NCBI GenBank assembly: GCA_002716825.1
Contig: PBCC01000008.1
Coordinates: 1 to 37,898, forward strand
Source of the DNA: Halobacteriovorax sp.
Lineage (GTDB): Bacteria > Bdellovibrionota > Bacteriovoracia > Bacteriovoracales > Bacteriovoracaceae
Direction: 5' to 3'
Length of the DNA stretch: 37,898 bases
Both the position numbers and the translations under genes were made by a program. Positions 16,771 through 23,444 of the stretch are shown in pieces. The number at the start of each line of letters is the position of its first letter. Positions within the stretch are counted from its first letter, which is position 1. The notes beneath the pieces are model-generated. The model was not told where the DNA came from, made no database searches, and was given only the letters and a program-made list of their open reading frames with translations.

Positions 16771-16926
16771 CAAGTAAGATCAGCTACTTAGGTGGGCGAA
16801 TCCCATTGCTTGTATGAAACATTTATTTTTCATTTTCTCCATTCATCTCATTAATAATGAGTTTAAGAGAAGGCGAACGCCGGAAGATAAGCACTAGTTT
16901 AAAAATCAAGATATCAGGAGATTATT

Positions 16927-17337
16927 ATGAAGAAGTTATTAGTTGGATTATTAACATTGGGGTGTATTAGTTCTGCTTATGCAAATACAGAGAAGGCGTA
17001 TGCAAAGGGTTACTCAGATGCAATGAGCGAGGTTAAGGCAGATTATTATACATGTACAATTGTAGGGCAAGAGTATTCTCATTCATACTTTACTTATAGA
17101 TTTACAAAGATGATGGCTGCAGAAGGACTAGGAAGATCCCTCGCCTTGGAAAATTTAATGAAAAAGTGTGATTCTCTTACTCTCTACAAGAATAGAGATA
17201 GAGACGAATTTGTTGAGTATCTCGACGACGCTGAAGAATGGATTCAAGAAAAATTGAGAAATGCTGGTGAATCTATAGCCAGGAACAACTGTAAAGAAAT
17301 TATTAGATCGAAGAAGTCAAAATGCTATAGACTCTAG
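16927..17337 (+). CDS. small secreted protein
   Basis: 136 residues with a signal peptide (MKKLLVGLLTLGCISSAYA) and a clear TCAGGAGATTATT ribosome-binding site. The mature part is helical and highly charged, with four cysteines, two of them near the C-terminus (NNCKEIIRSKKSKC). No family is recognised. It is divergent from the 16663 gene and shares the AGGAGAT leader style of its neighbours. Confidence 0.7.
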   Translation: MKKLLVGLLTLGCISSAYANTEKAYAKGYSDAMSEVKADYYTCTIVGQEYSHSYFTYRFTKMMAAEGLGRSLALENLMKKCDSLTLYKNRDRDEFVEYLDDAEEWIQEKLRNAGESIARNNCKEIIRSKKSKCYRL

Positions 17338-17385
17338 TGAAATAATAATCTTCGCTTGAGAAGCAGAACTAAAAACTCTCTACGT

Positions 17386-17417
17386 AGCAGCTGCGACACA
17401 AAAGGTGCATGGCACTA
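17386..17417 (-). repeat. hairpin repeat at a stop codon
   Basis: AGCTGCGACACAAAAGGTGC followed by ATGGCAC, identical over the core to the copies at 5487 and 12571. It runs into the stop codon (17415-17417) of the minus-strand gene, so the transcript would carry the GTGC-CAT-GCAC-CTTTT hairpin at its 3' end. Confidence 0.65.
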
Positions 17418-17855
17418 GTTATCGCCGCACACTAAAGGATATTCTTTATATGGCTCGAGGAACTTATCTAGATAATAAATTTTATGATGAAACATATCGC
17501 TAATTGTTAGCTCTTCAACATGATCAAGATGGTCAATATAAAGAATCATATCCACTAGATGCTCAGGTAATCCAAAATCATAATCTAGCGCCAGAAGTAA
17601 ATTAATTGCTTCATGGGGGACACCGATATAAGCGTCATATAAAAGTCTTTGAAAAACTTCGGCCGGGATAAAGTCATTATCCCAGTCCTGAGAGTGATCC
17701 ATGTAATAATCGACTTCACTGTGATCAATCTCGAGAGCATTTTTGAACATGATCGCGGCTTTCTTTAGATTCTTACAATCCTGATCACTCACCTGCGCCT
17801 TCACAGAGAGACTAAAACAAACTAAAGACAAAATAACAGCGATTCGTTTAAGCAT
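17415..17855 (-). CDS. acidic secreted protein
   Basis: About 146 residues from the ATG at 17855, which starts a signal peptide (MLKRIAVILSLVCFSLSVKAQ) after a CAGGAAG site. The mature protein is helical and strongly acidic (DHSEVDYYMDHSQDWDNDF, DHLDHVEELTISDMFHHK), with two cysteines. The acidic, histidine-rich composition might bind metal, which is speculative. No family is recognised. Confidence 0.66.
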   Translation of the reverse strand: MLKRIAVILSLVCFSLSVKAQVSDQDCKNLKKAAIMFKNALEIDHSEVDYYMDHSQDWDNDFIPAEVFQRLLYDAYIGVPHEAINLLLALDYDFGLPEHLVDMILYIDHLDHVEELTISDMFHHKIYYLDKFLEPYKEYPLVCGDN

Positions 17856-17950
17856 AACGATAACTTCCTGAAATAATAGATAAAAGCCTTTTAACACTAA
17901 AAATCAACGACACAAACTAGATATGAAATAATTTAAGGGTTTAAGCCTAC

Positions 17951-18009
17951 GTTTCCCTCTCCCTGCCCCCCGCGTACTGTATACTGTACACTGAAGACCG
18001 CTTAGCACT
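17951..18009 (+). repeat. long-repeat arm without hairpin core
   Basis: CCCTGCCCCCCGCGTACTG then TATACTGTACACTGAAGACC and GCTTAGCAC correspond to the arm of the repeats at 12533 and 20923 but stop before CTGCGACAC. The TACTGTATACTGTACACTG stretch suggests slippage of a 7-base unit. Confidence 0.5.
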
Positions 18010-18026
18010 AAAGCTCGGAGACCATT

Positions 18027-18365
18027 GTGCAAATATTCTTAATCCTGCTGGCTCTATTTTCATTCAGTTCAAAAGCAGATCGAATATCAGGCAGCCAATT
18101 CGCTAATGGAACAATTAAGCATATTGGCAAATGCACTCTAAATTCGAAAAAGGCTCCAACACTCGTTCAGATCGAAATACAAACGAAGAATGGAGTAATG
18201 AAGGGCCCTATCACTCCACATACATCACTGACTCGTGGATCAAAAAAGATCAAGTGTGTTAATCTTAAAATCCGTCAAAAAGTTAAGTTAGGATACGCAC
18301 AAGGAAACGATATTATGGGAGAGCCCGACTTTTGGATTTTTGATTCAATTGAAGTTCTTAAATAA
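18027..18365 (+). CDS. small secreted protein, GTG start
   Basis: 112 residues. The GTG at 18027 is chosen because GGAG lies six bases upstream and the frame opens directly into a signal peptide (QIFLILLALFSFSSKA). The mature part is basic, with two cysteines and a small beta-barrel-like pattern (GTIKHIGKCTL ... KVKLGYAQGN). No family is recognised. The gene sits immediately after a repeat arm. Confidence 0.62.
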   Translation: MQIFLILLALFSFSSKADRISGSQFANGTIKHIGKCTLNSKKAPTLVQIEIQTKNGVMKGPITPHTSLTRGSKKIKCVNLKIRQKVKLGYAQGNDIMGEPDFWIFDSIEVLK

Positions 18366-18377
18366 TTAGGCAAGTGT

Positions 18378-18405
18378 ACTGCGACACAAAAGGTGCTTGG
18401 AACTA
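18378..18405 (-). repeat. diverged hairpin repeat at a stop codon
   Basis: CTGCGACACAAAAGGTGCTT then GGAAC: the leader is conserved but the second stem arm is altered, so the hairpin is lost. It still abuts the stop codon (18403-18405) of the minus-strand antitoxin-like gene. Confidence 0.55.
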
Positions 18406-18705
18406 CGCACTTTTAGAAGAGCTAATTGAAATTTTCAGTCCCATGGTACGAAGCAATGCTTTCAATGTAGAAAGTTTTGGGTTTCCATTTTCAGAGAGTG
18501 CTTTGTAGAGACTTTCTCGTCCCAAAGAAGATTGTTCAGCAATTTCTGAGAAGCCATGGGCACGGGCAACATCGCGAAGCGCTAATAAAAACATTTCGTC
18601 TGACTCACCCTCTTCTAGGTGAGCATTGAGATAGACAGCGGCCTCTTTGGGGTCTTTAAGAGACTCATTAAGACTATCACTATATTTTTTTGTATGTTTA
18701 GGCAT
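18403..18705 (-). CDS. addiction-module antidote protein (HigA-like HTH)
   Basis: 100 residues from the ATG at 18705, which has CTGGAGTG upstream. It matches the 'probable addiction module antidote' family: DPKEAAVYLNAHLEEGESDEMFLLALRDVARAHGFSEIAEQSSLGRESLYKALSENGNPKLSTLKALLRTMGLKI. The HTH is SEIAEQSSLGRESLYKALS. Such proteins normally follow a RelE-fold killer protein. No convincing toxin frame lies on either side, so this looks like an orphan antitoxin or solitary repressor. Confidence 0.8.
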   Translation of the reverse strand: MPKHTKKYSDSLNESLKDPKEAAVYLNAHLEEGESDEMFLLALRDVARAHGFSEIAEQSSLGRESLYKALSENGNPKLSTLKALLRTMGLKISISSSKSA

Positions 18706-18810
18706 GATAATCACTCCAGTACAATTTAGCTTTTCGAATATCTCTTGACTGACTTCGCTTATCTCCACCACAACCCCTTTGATTGTATCCCGAAAGATAC
18801 AGGCATTCAA

Positions 18811-19165
18811 GGCGTTAACCTACCCCGACTTATTTACAATTCTCATTCAAAAACAGACGGAGCTATATGATTGAAATAAAAGACTAAAGAATTGAGGCAA
18901 AGCAATTTGAAAAGGCTGTGGCAAGCATTTACGCAAACATCTCTTCCTGCCCACAGAATACCGGAACCGGCTTAGCACCTGCGACACAAAAAGTGCATGG
19001 CACTACGCCTCTCTACGCCTCTGTCATGATTTTATACAATTTGTTCATAAAGTTCGTATGTTTAAACTGAAGCTAAGTTAACCTACTGTTTTCTCGGATG
19101 ATTTTTGGCACTCTCATTGCAGATTCATAAGCATTATAAAGATTAATAATTACGATGGAGCTAAA
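18811..19165. other. intergenic stretch with one repeat copy
   Basis: No supported gene. It contains a long-repeat copy (18945-19005) followed by a short duplication (CTACGCCTCTCTACGCCTCT). The last 100 bases should hold the promoter of the HU-like gene; TTGGCACT with a downstream AT-rich block near 19107-19140 is a possible element. Confidence 0.4.
18945..19005 (-). repeat. long interspersed repeat
   Basis: TCCTGCCCACAGAATACCGG, AACCGGCTTAGCACCTGCG, then ACACAAAAAGTGCATGGCAC: arm plus core. It is closest to the copy at 20923 (shared CCACAGAATACCG and AAAAAGTGCATGGCAC). No minus-strand gene now ends here, unlike most other copies. Confidence 0.65.
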
Positions 19166-20248
19166 ATGAGTATCCTTAAGTTTATCCTTCTAGCAAGTTT
19201 CCTCGCAACGTCACTCAATGCTTTTTCTATGAATAAGGCTGAGTTGACTGACGCTATTGCGAGTAACTCAGGACTCAGCAAGGCAGATGCGAAGAGGGCT
19301 CTAAACTCATATATCATTGCTACTAATTATTATGCCAAGCAAGGTATGGATGTATCGTTAGTTGGCCTTGGGACATTTTCAGGCTCAGAGAACTCTATCA
19401 ATTTCAATGCTGATAAGCCTCTCATTGAAGGGGTCTATCATCAGTATTTTAAGAATTTTTGGAGTGTCGTTCTTCAACATAATAGTGAAGCGATCTCAAA
19501 GGGTTCTATTCATGAAGAAAATCCAAATGAAGGTCAAAACCCTTTATATGAAGATAAAAGCTATTTCTCATCAAGCTCTTTTTTTGCCGATGCTTTTGAC
19601 CAAATTTTTACAAAACTATCACCTACAGACCTTGTTTCCGCCGAGCGAGATGAAAAGGTAAAAATCGCAGAAGAACTTAATCGCGAACTTCAGGACACAG
19701 TAAGCTTCTACGTCAAGGCCCATGAAGCTGCACATGTTGTGCAACAAAGATCATCAAGGATTATGCAAGATTCAGTTGAAGCTCTTTTGGAAAGTGCCAT
19801 CAAACAAGAAAAATTTTACCTTAATCCAAAAAGTGAAAATCTTGGTTTAACTGAAGCACAGCTTTCAATGATGTCGTTACTCTTCCATAGCAATATTGAC
19901 CTTGCAGACGGGCATGTCACAGTTCTTAAATCGAGAGAGGATAGGGATGGCCATGTCACAGTGTTAAAAGTTAGCGATCACAACGGGCATGTAACTGTTC
20001 TTAAATCAAATGAAGATCACAATGGCCACGTGACCGTCTTAAAGGCAATGGGACCTGTTGGTGGGATCGTCACTGAAGCAATGAAAAAAGATGGCATGGT
20101 TGTCATTGATAGCCTTGGTACTTTATCAACGCCTAAAAGGGCGGCACGAACAGGAAGAAATCCTCAAACAGGCAAGGAAATAAAAATCGCAGCTAAACGC
20201 GTAGCAAAATTTAAGGCGGGAAAAGCTCTGGCAGATACTGTTAAATAA
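19166..20248 (+). CDS. exported split HU-family protein with HEAAH motif and GHVTVLK repeats
   Basis: 360 residues in one uninterrupted frame. Residues 1-21 form a signal peptide (ending SLNA-FS). Residues 22-72 are the N-terminal half of an HU/IHF-type protein (MNKAELTDAIASNSGLSKAD ... VSLVGLGTFS). A middle segment contains AHEAAHVVQQRSS, an HEXXH motif (His186, Glu187, His190) like that of DUF4157/eCIS-core proteins. Four GHVTVLK repeats start at residues 249, 262, 274 and 287. Residues about 297-360 are the C-terminal part of HU, with the DNA-binding arm RAARTGRNPQTGKEIKI (intercalating-type Pro333) and FKAGKAL. HU proteins bend DNA in the cytoplasm; a signal peptide on one is unexpected. 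It may bind DNA outside the cytoplasm, or the HU parts may be reused. Catalysis is unproven. Confidence 0.8.
   Translation: MSILKFILLASFLATSLNAFSMNKAELTDAIASNSGLSKADAKRALNSYIIATNYYAKQGMDVSLVGLGTFSGSENSINFNADKPLIEGVYHQYFKNFWSVVLQHNSEAISKGSIHEENPNEGQNPLYEDKSYFSSSSFFADAFDQIFTKLSPTDLVSAERDEKVKIAEELNRELQDTVSFYVKAHEAAHVVQQRSSRIMQDSVEALLESAIKQEKFYLNPKSENLGLTEAQLSMMSLLFHSNIDLADGHVTVLKSREDRDGHVTVLKVSDHNGHVTVLKSNEDHNGHVTVLKAMGPVGGIVTEAMKKDGMVVIDSLGTLSTPKRAARTGRNPQTGKEIKIAAKRVAKFKAGKALADTVK
19910..20044 (+). repeat. four in-frame GHVTVLK repeats
   Basis: The heptapeptide GHVTVLK is perfectly repeated at codons starting 19910, 19949, 19985 and 20024, with linkers SREDRD, VSDHN and SNEDHN (period 12-13 residues). 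Codons differ between copies (for example GTC ACA GTT CTT against GTG ACC GTC TTA), so the peptide rather than the DNA is conserved. Confidence 0.9.
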
Positions 20249-20309
20249 AAGCTCTGGAACATATTTATGATTTACTTGTAACAAATCGTTTCTATTCGTT
20301 TCAAGTAAA

Positions 20310-20881
20310 TCAGTTCGCTCTACTCTTTGCCATCGCCTCTTGATCAAATCTAATTTGCAGTGGCTTTTCGTTTTTCCATGCTCCGATGTGAATATGCGGA
20401 TGCCACGATTGACCATTGTTTCCGACTAGACCGACAACTTGTCCTGCCTGAACACTATCTCCCTCGGCGACTTTCAATTGTTGAAGATGAGCGAGTAAAA
20501 CAAATAGGCCGTCGTCGAGCTTCAAGATGACAAAAGAGGCCATCCCCTTTCCCATAATCCAGGCTTATTAACAACTTCGTTTAAGTTTATTTTTACAACT
20601 TTGCCGCTAATAGGGGAAAATACTTCTTTCCCCCAGCCAAACCAATCTTGATTACTGTGTCCTTTGTTCTTATAAGCTCTAAGCCACTTTCGCCCTTCTT
20701 GCTGTACAAAGCTCTGATAAATGCAATCAGTTCCTAAGGCATCTCCAAGCTCTGTCAATTGACCTGCATAATGTTCACTGCATACAAATTGAGAATCAAA
20801 AACAGGATGAATAATTACCGAATCAATAGGTGTTAGACTAGAACAGGATAATGCTAAAAATATAATTAAGTATTTCACCAT
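20310..20881 (-). pseudogene. M23 (LytM) peptidase lipoprotein, frameshifted
   Basis: The N-terminal part starts with a lipoprotein signal (LIIFLALSC-SS) and runs through FSPISGKVVKINLNEV, the usual G-x-V strand of M23 peptidases. The frame is lost near 20546-20562. The next frame continues GKGMASFVILKLDDGLFVLLAHLQQLKVAEGDSVQAGQVVGLVGNNGQSWHPHIHIGAW, which holds the AHL and HxH (HPHIHIG) metal-site motifs. An intact protein would be a zinc peptidase acting on peptidoglycan cross-links at the cell envelope. One indel breaks it; this may be inactivation or a sequencing error. Confidence 0.78.
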
Positions 20882-20922
20882 AATTTTTTATCAATAATTT
20901 TGTGGCTCGACAACTATTCTGA

Positions 20923-20991
20923 TCCCCTGCTCCCTGTCCACAGAATACCGAAGACGGCTTAGCAGCTGCGACACAAAAAGTGCATGGCACC
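20923..20991 (-). repeat. full-length interspersed repeat
   Basis: TCCCCTGCTCCCTGTCCACA, GAATACCGAAGACGGCTTAG, then CAGCTGCGACACAAAAAGTG and CATGGCACC. It has the same architecture as 12533-12603. Its GGCACC end is the first unit of a short tandem array. Confidence 0.75.
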
Positions 20992-21036
20992 ACTTATTGG
21001 CACCACTTATTGGCACCACTTATTGGCACCACTTAT
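20986..21036 (+). repeat. 13-bp tandem repeat array
   Basis: The unit GGCACCACTTATT is repeated almost perfectly four times (20986, 20999, 21012 and 21025, the last one base short). It starts inside the GGCACC end of the interspersed repeat, so the array grew from that edge by slippage. Confidence 0.85.
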
Positions 21037-21074
21037 GTGTTCTATAAAAGAATCACGCACCCTTTAAGTGAGTA

Positions 21075-21575
21075 TTATAAGTAGTCTTCAATTTTAAACT
21101 CTCTAAATCGATCTTCATGTTTTTTTCTTGATGGGTGTCTAGGATGACCTGTTTTAGTCAAATCGTCGTACTGAATCCATTTTACATTAAGGCTCTTTAT
21201 ATTTTCGTGTAACATTCTTAATGCTTTAATAAGATAGGGGCGCTTGTTTATTGTCTCTCCCCATGCTGCCCATATTGTACAATTCGGAACAAGGTACTTA
21301 CTTATTATTTGAATATTTTTATTCACTTGGTCCAAGTTCATTTTCTTATCCATATCATCTGGATTAGTAGATCTTTGAGGGTAAATATTAAACATCATAA
21401 AAGAATCAAATTCCAAAATCTTAGAAAAGGTTTTTACATTCTTAAGAGTTGGATCAAGCTCAATATCAGTCGCAATAGATGGATTAATCCCAATTACATA
21501 TAAAATATTTCCAACATCATTCCCTAAGGCATAACGAAACTTATTATCATTACTTTTTTCGTATATTTTATACAT
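21075..21575 (-). CDS. DUF1643 family protein
   Basis: 166 residues. The family pattern is clear: RYALGNDVGNILYVIGINPSIATDIELDPTLKNVKTFSKILEFDSFMMFNIYPQRSTNP (the GxNPSxA ... DxTxxN motif), then CTIWAAWGETINKRPYL and a C-terminal KTGHPRHPSRKKHE. DUF1643 proteins have no established function and often occur in accessory or phage-like DNA. Here the gene is at the edge of the defence island and is AT-rich compared with the next gene. The start ATG at 21575 follows GAGGGGTAAATTT. Confidence 0.82.
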   Translation of the reverse strand: MYKIYEKSNDNKFRYALGNDVGNILYVIGINPSIATDIELDPTLKNVKTFSKILEFDSFMMFNIYPQRSTNPDDMDKKMNLDQVNKNIQIISKYLVPNCTIWAAWGETINKRPYLIKALRMLHENIKSLNVKWIQYDDLTKTGHPRHPSRKKHEDRFREFKIEDYL

Positions 21576-21718
21576 AAATTTACCCCTCTAATTTAAATAA
21601 TGAACCCTTTTTAGCTCATGTTCTAATTGTCCAACTAGTCTCAATCCCTTGATTCTTTAATGTTGGAGCGTGGATACTTGCTGCTAATGTAGCATTTAAA
21701 GCGCTTTTTAAATAAGAA

Positions 21719-22642
21719 TCACACTCTCTTAAAAATAGACTTCTGATGCCAATGAATATTCGCCTTATTAGGAACAAAGCGGTCATCCATCAAGGTTTCG
21801 ACAATCGAGTGACCGATATAAGGCTTAAAGAAAGTATCACTTTTGCCATCAATAATAACCCGCTCGCTTAGAATCACTTCATAGTCCTGGCCGATAGTCC
21901 AGATGCCTTTATCGAAGGTGTAGTGATGAGTCGGGCATAGAGCCAGGCCATTATGCACGGAGCACTCTCCGCCTTGAGCCTTCCATTTAATATGAGCGGC
22001 CTCAAGCGGAACTGGTTTGTTATTGAGCGAGAGCTTGAGCTTACACACGCAGCAACGAAAGTCGTACGCCGCCATGACAAGCTTCGGAAAATTTGGATCG
22101 CGCTTTACTTTGGAAATGCTCGTGATGATGCGCTCACTTTCAACCACCACTGGCGAGATCTTCCCCATGCCAAGGCTATCAAAAATCTCGGGATGCAGAC
22201 TCTCGGCGAAGTTATCGTCAATGATATGCATGATGAGCTGTTGCGTGATATCCAGGTTGCGCGCTAGCCACGTGTAAAACTCGTCACTAAAGCCGGCTTG
22301 AAAGTTATTACTTGTCGCAAAGGCAGTGGGCACATCTCCAGACTTATTCAACTCAGGCGAGCTAGGATTTGAGATCCAAACAGCAATGGTGCTTGAGTCA
22401 TTACATAGACGCCATAGCGGCTGCAAGCAGTTGGGTCGTGATTTGAGATTAGTTTGTGACCAGATCAGATCTTCAAGCGCTTCGCGATCGTCTTTGTAGC
22501 TAATAAAGCGCTTACCTTTAAGTACGCCTGCCAGCGCCCAGACAATAGCCAGCGGTTTATGCGGAGAAAAAACAGAACCCGACTTGTTTTGATTGATACT
22601 TTCGTACCAAGCGATGAAGCGTTCATAGGTTGGATCTTTCAT
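21719..22642 (-). CDS. HNH endonuclease, phosphorothioate-DNA restriction type
   Basis: 307 residues. The N-terminal 150 residues (HKPLAIVWALAGVLKGKRFISYKDDREALEDLI, LQPLWRLCNDSSTIAVW) resemble the sulfur-binding domain of enzymes that recognise phosphorothioated DNA. The C-terminal part (about 195-255) is an HNH/McrA-like nuclease: CCVCKLKLS, AAHIKWKAQGGECSVHNGLALCPTHHYTFDKG, with His217 as the likely catalytic residue. Known relatives cut foreign DNA carrying sulfur modification. No dnd or ssp modification genes are in this window, consistent with a stand-alone type IV enzyme. Confidence 0.85.
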   Translation of the reverse strand: MKDPTYERFIAWYESINQNKSGSVFSPHKPLAIVWALAGVLKGKRFISYKDDREALEDLIWSQTNLKSRPNCLQPLWRLCNDSSTIAVWISNPSSPELNKSGDVPTAFATSNNFQAGFSDEFYTWLARNLDITQQLIMHIIDDNFAESLHPEIFDSLGMGKISPVVVESERIITSISKVKRDPNFPKLVMAAYDFRCCVCKLKLSLNNKPVPLEAAHIKWKAQGGECSVHNGLALCPTHHYTFDKGIWTIGQDYEVILSERVIIDGKSDTFFKPYIGHSIVETLMDDRFVPNKANIHWHQKSIFKRV

Positions 22643-22696
22643 GAGTAAAGTCTAATGCGATTTCCAATATTACAAAACCCATTTATACTACAGTCC

Positions 22697-23266
22697 ATGA
22701 ACTACTATGATGCAAAAAGCCAAGAATTCATCGATTCGACGCTATCACTTGATATGAGCGCGCTCTATGCTGAGTTTGAGCCATATCTTAAAAAGGATGC
22801 TCTGATCCTCGATCTAGGCTGTGGCCCTGGCCGAGACTTAAAATATTTTAATCAAAAATATAAAGCTATCGGTCTTGAACCATCAAAGAATCTAGCAACA
22901 TTTGCACGTGACTACTCTGGTGCGGAAGTGATTGAGTCTGATATTCAAAGTTTTCAAACTGACGTGAAGCTTGATGGCATTTGGGCGTGTGCGAGTCTTC
23001 TTCATTTAAAAAGTACTGAGCTCTCTCCTGTTTTTAAGAAACTCTCACAACTACTTAAACCAAATGGAATCATCTACACCTCTTTTAAATATGGTGACTT
23101 TGAAGGTGAACGTAGTGGGCGTTACTTCACTGACCTGACTGAAGAAAGCATTATGGCTTATTTGAAAGAGTCGGGTTTTGGGATTAAGCATTTTTGGATC
23201 ACTGAAGACCTTAGACCAGAAAGAGGTAATGAGAAGTGGCTAAATCTTCTCATTCAAAATGGATAG
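22697..23266 (+). CDS. class I SAM-dependent methyltransferase
   Basis: 189 residues from the ATG at 22697 (MNYYDAKSQEFIDSTLSLDM), the usual start of this group; the frame is open 14 codons further. SAM-binding motif I is LILDLGCGPGRDLKYF, an acidic residue follows motif II (IGLEPSKN), and LDGIWACASLLHLKSTELSPVFKKLSQLLKPNGIIYTSFKYG covers motifs III-IV. The substrate is unknown. It is divergent from the HNH gene by about 55 bases. There is no DNA-methylase NPPY or PC motif, so it is not an obvious modification enzyme. Confidence 0.85.
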   Translation: MNYYDAKSQEFIDSTLSLDMSALYAEFEPYLKKDALILDLGCGPGRDLKYFNQKYKAIGLEPSKNLATFARDYSGAEVIESDIQSFQTDVKLDGIWACASLLHLKSTELSPVFKKLSQLLKPNGIIYTSFKYGDFEGERSGRYFTDLTEESIMAYLKESGFGIKHFWITEDLRPERGNEKWLNLLIQNG

Positions 23267-23300
23267 ATTGAATAGTTACATCTTTTCGCAAGCAGTGCTC

Positions 23301-23329
23301 CCGGCCAAGTGTGTTGGAACTCATTTTGA
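23301..23329 (+). repeat. GGCCAAGT-GTTGGAACT repeat, copy 1
   Basis: CCGGCCAAGTGTGTTGGAAC followed by TCATTTTGA; matched by 35831-35859 (CCAGGCCAAGTATGTTGGAA then CTTATTTGA). Both are intergenic and next to methyltransferase genes. Confidence 0.55.
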
Positions 23330-23444
23330 TTCATCTAATATTCTTTAATGAATACGACAAAGTTAAATAAATTTAATTAAACTTATCTAAAGAAGTAACG
23401 ATACGTTTTTGCTCTAGTAAATTAGTCACCTGATTGAGGACAAA

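Noticed and set aside
20986-21036. Short direct repeats that might look like a CRISPR array
   Set aside because: Units are 13 bases, directly adjacent without spacers, and there are no cas genes nearby; this is a simple tandem repeat.
21874-22277. Several open frames overlapping the HNH endonuclease gene on both strands
   Set aside because: They are shadows of a well-supported coding sequence; their translations have skewed composition and no motifs.
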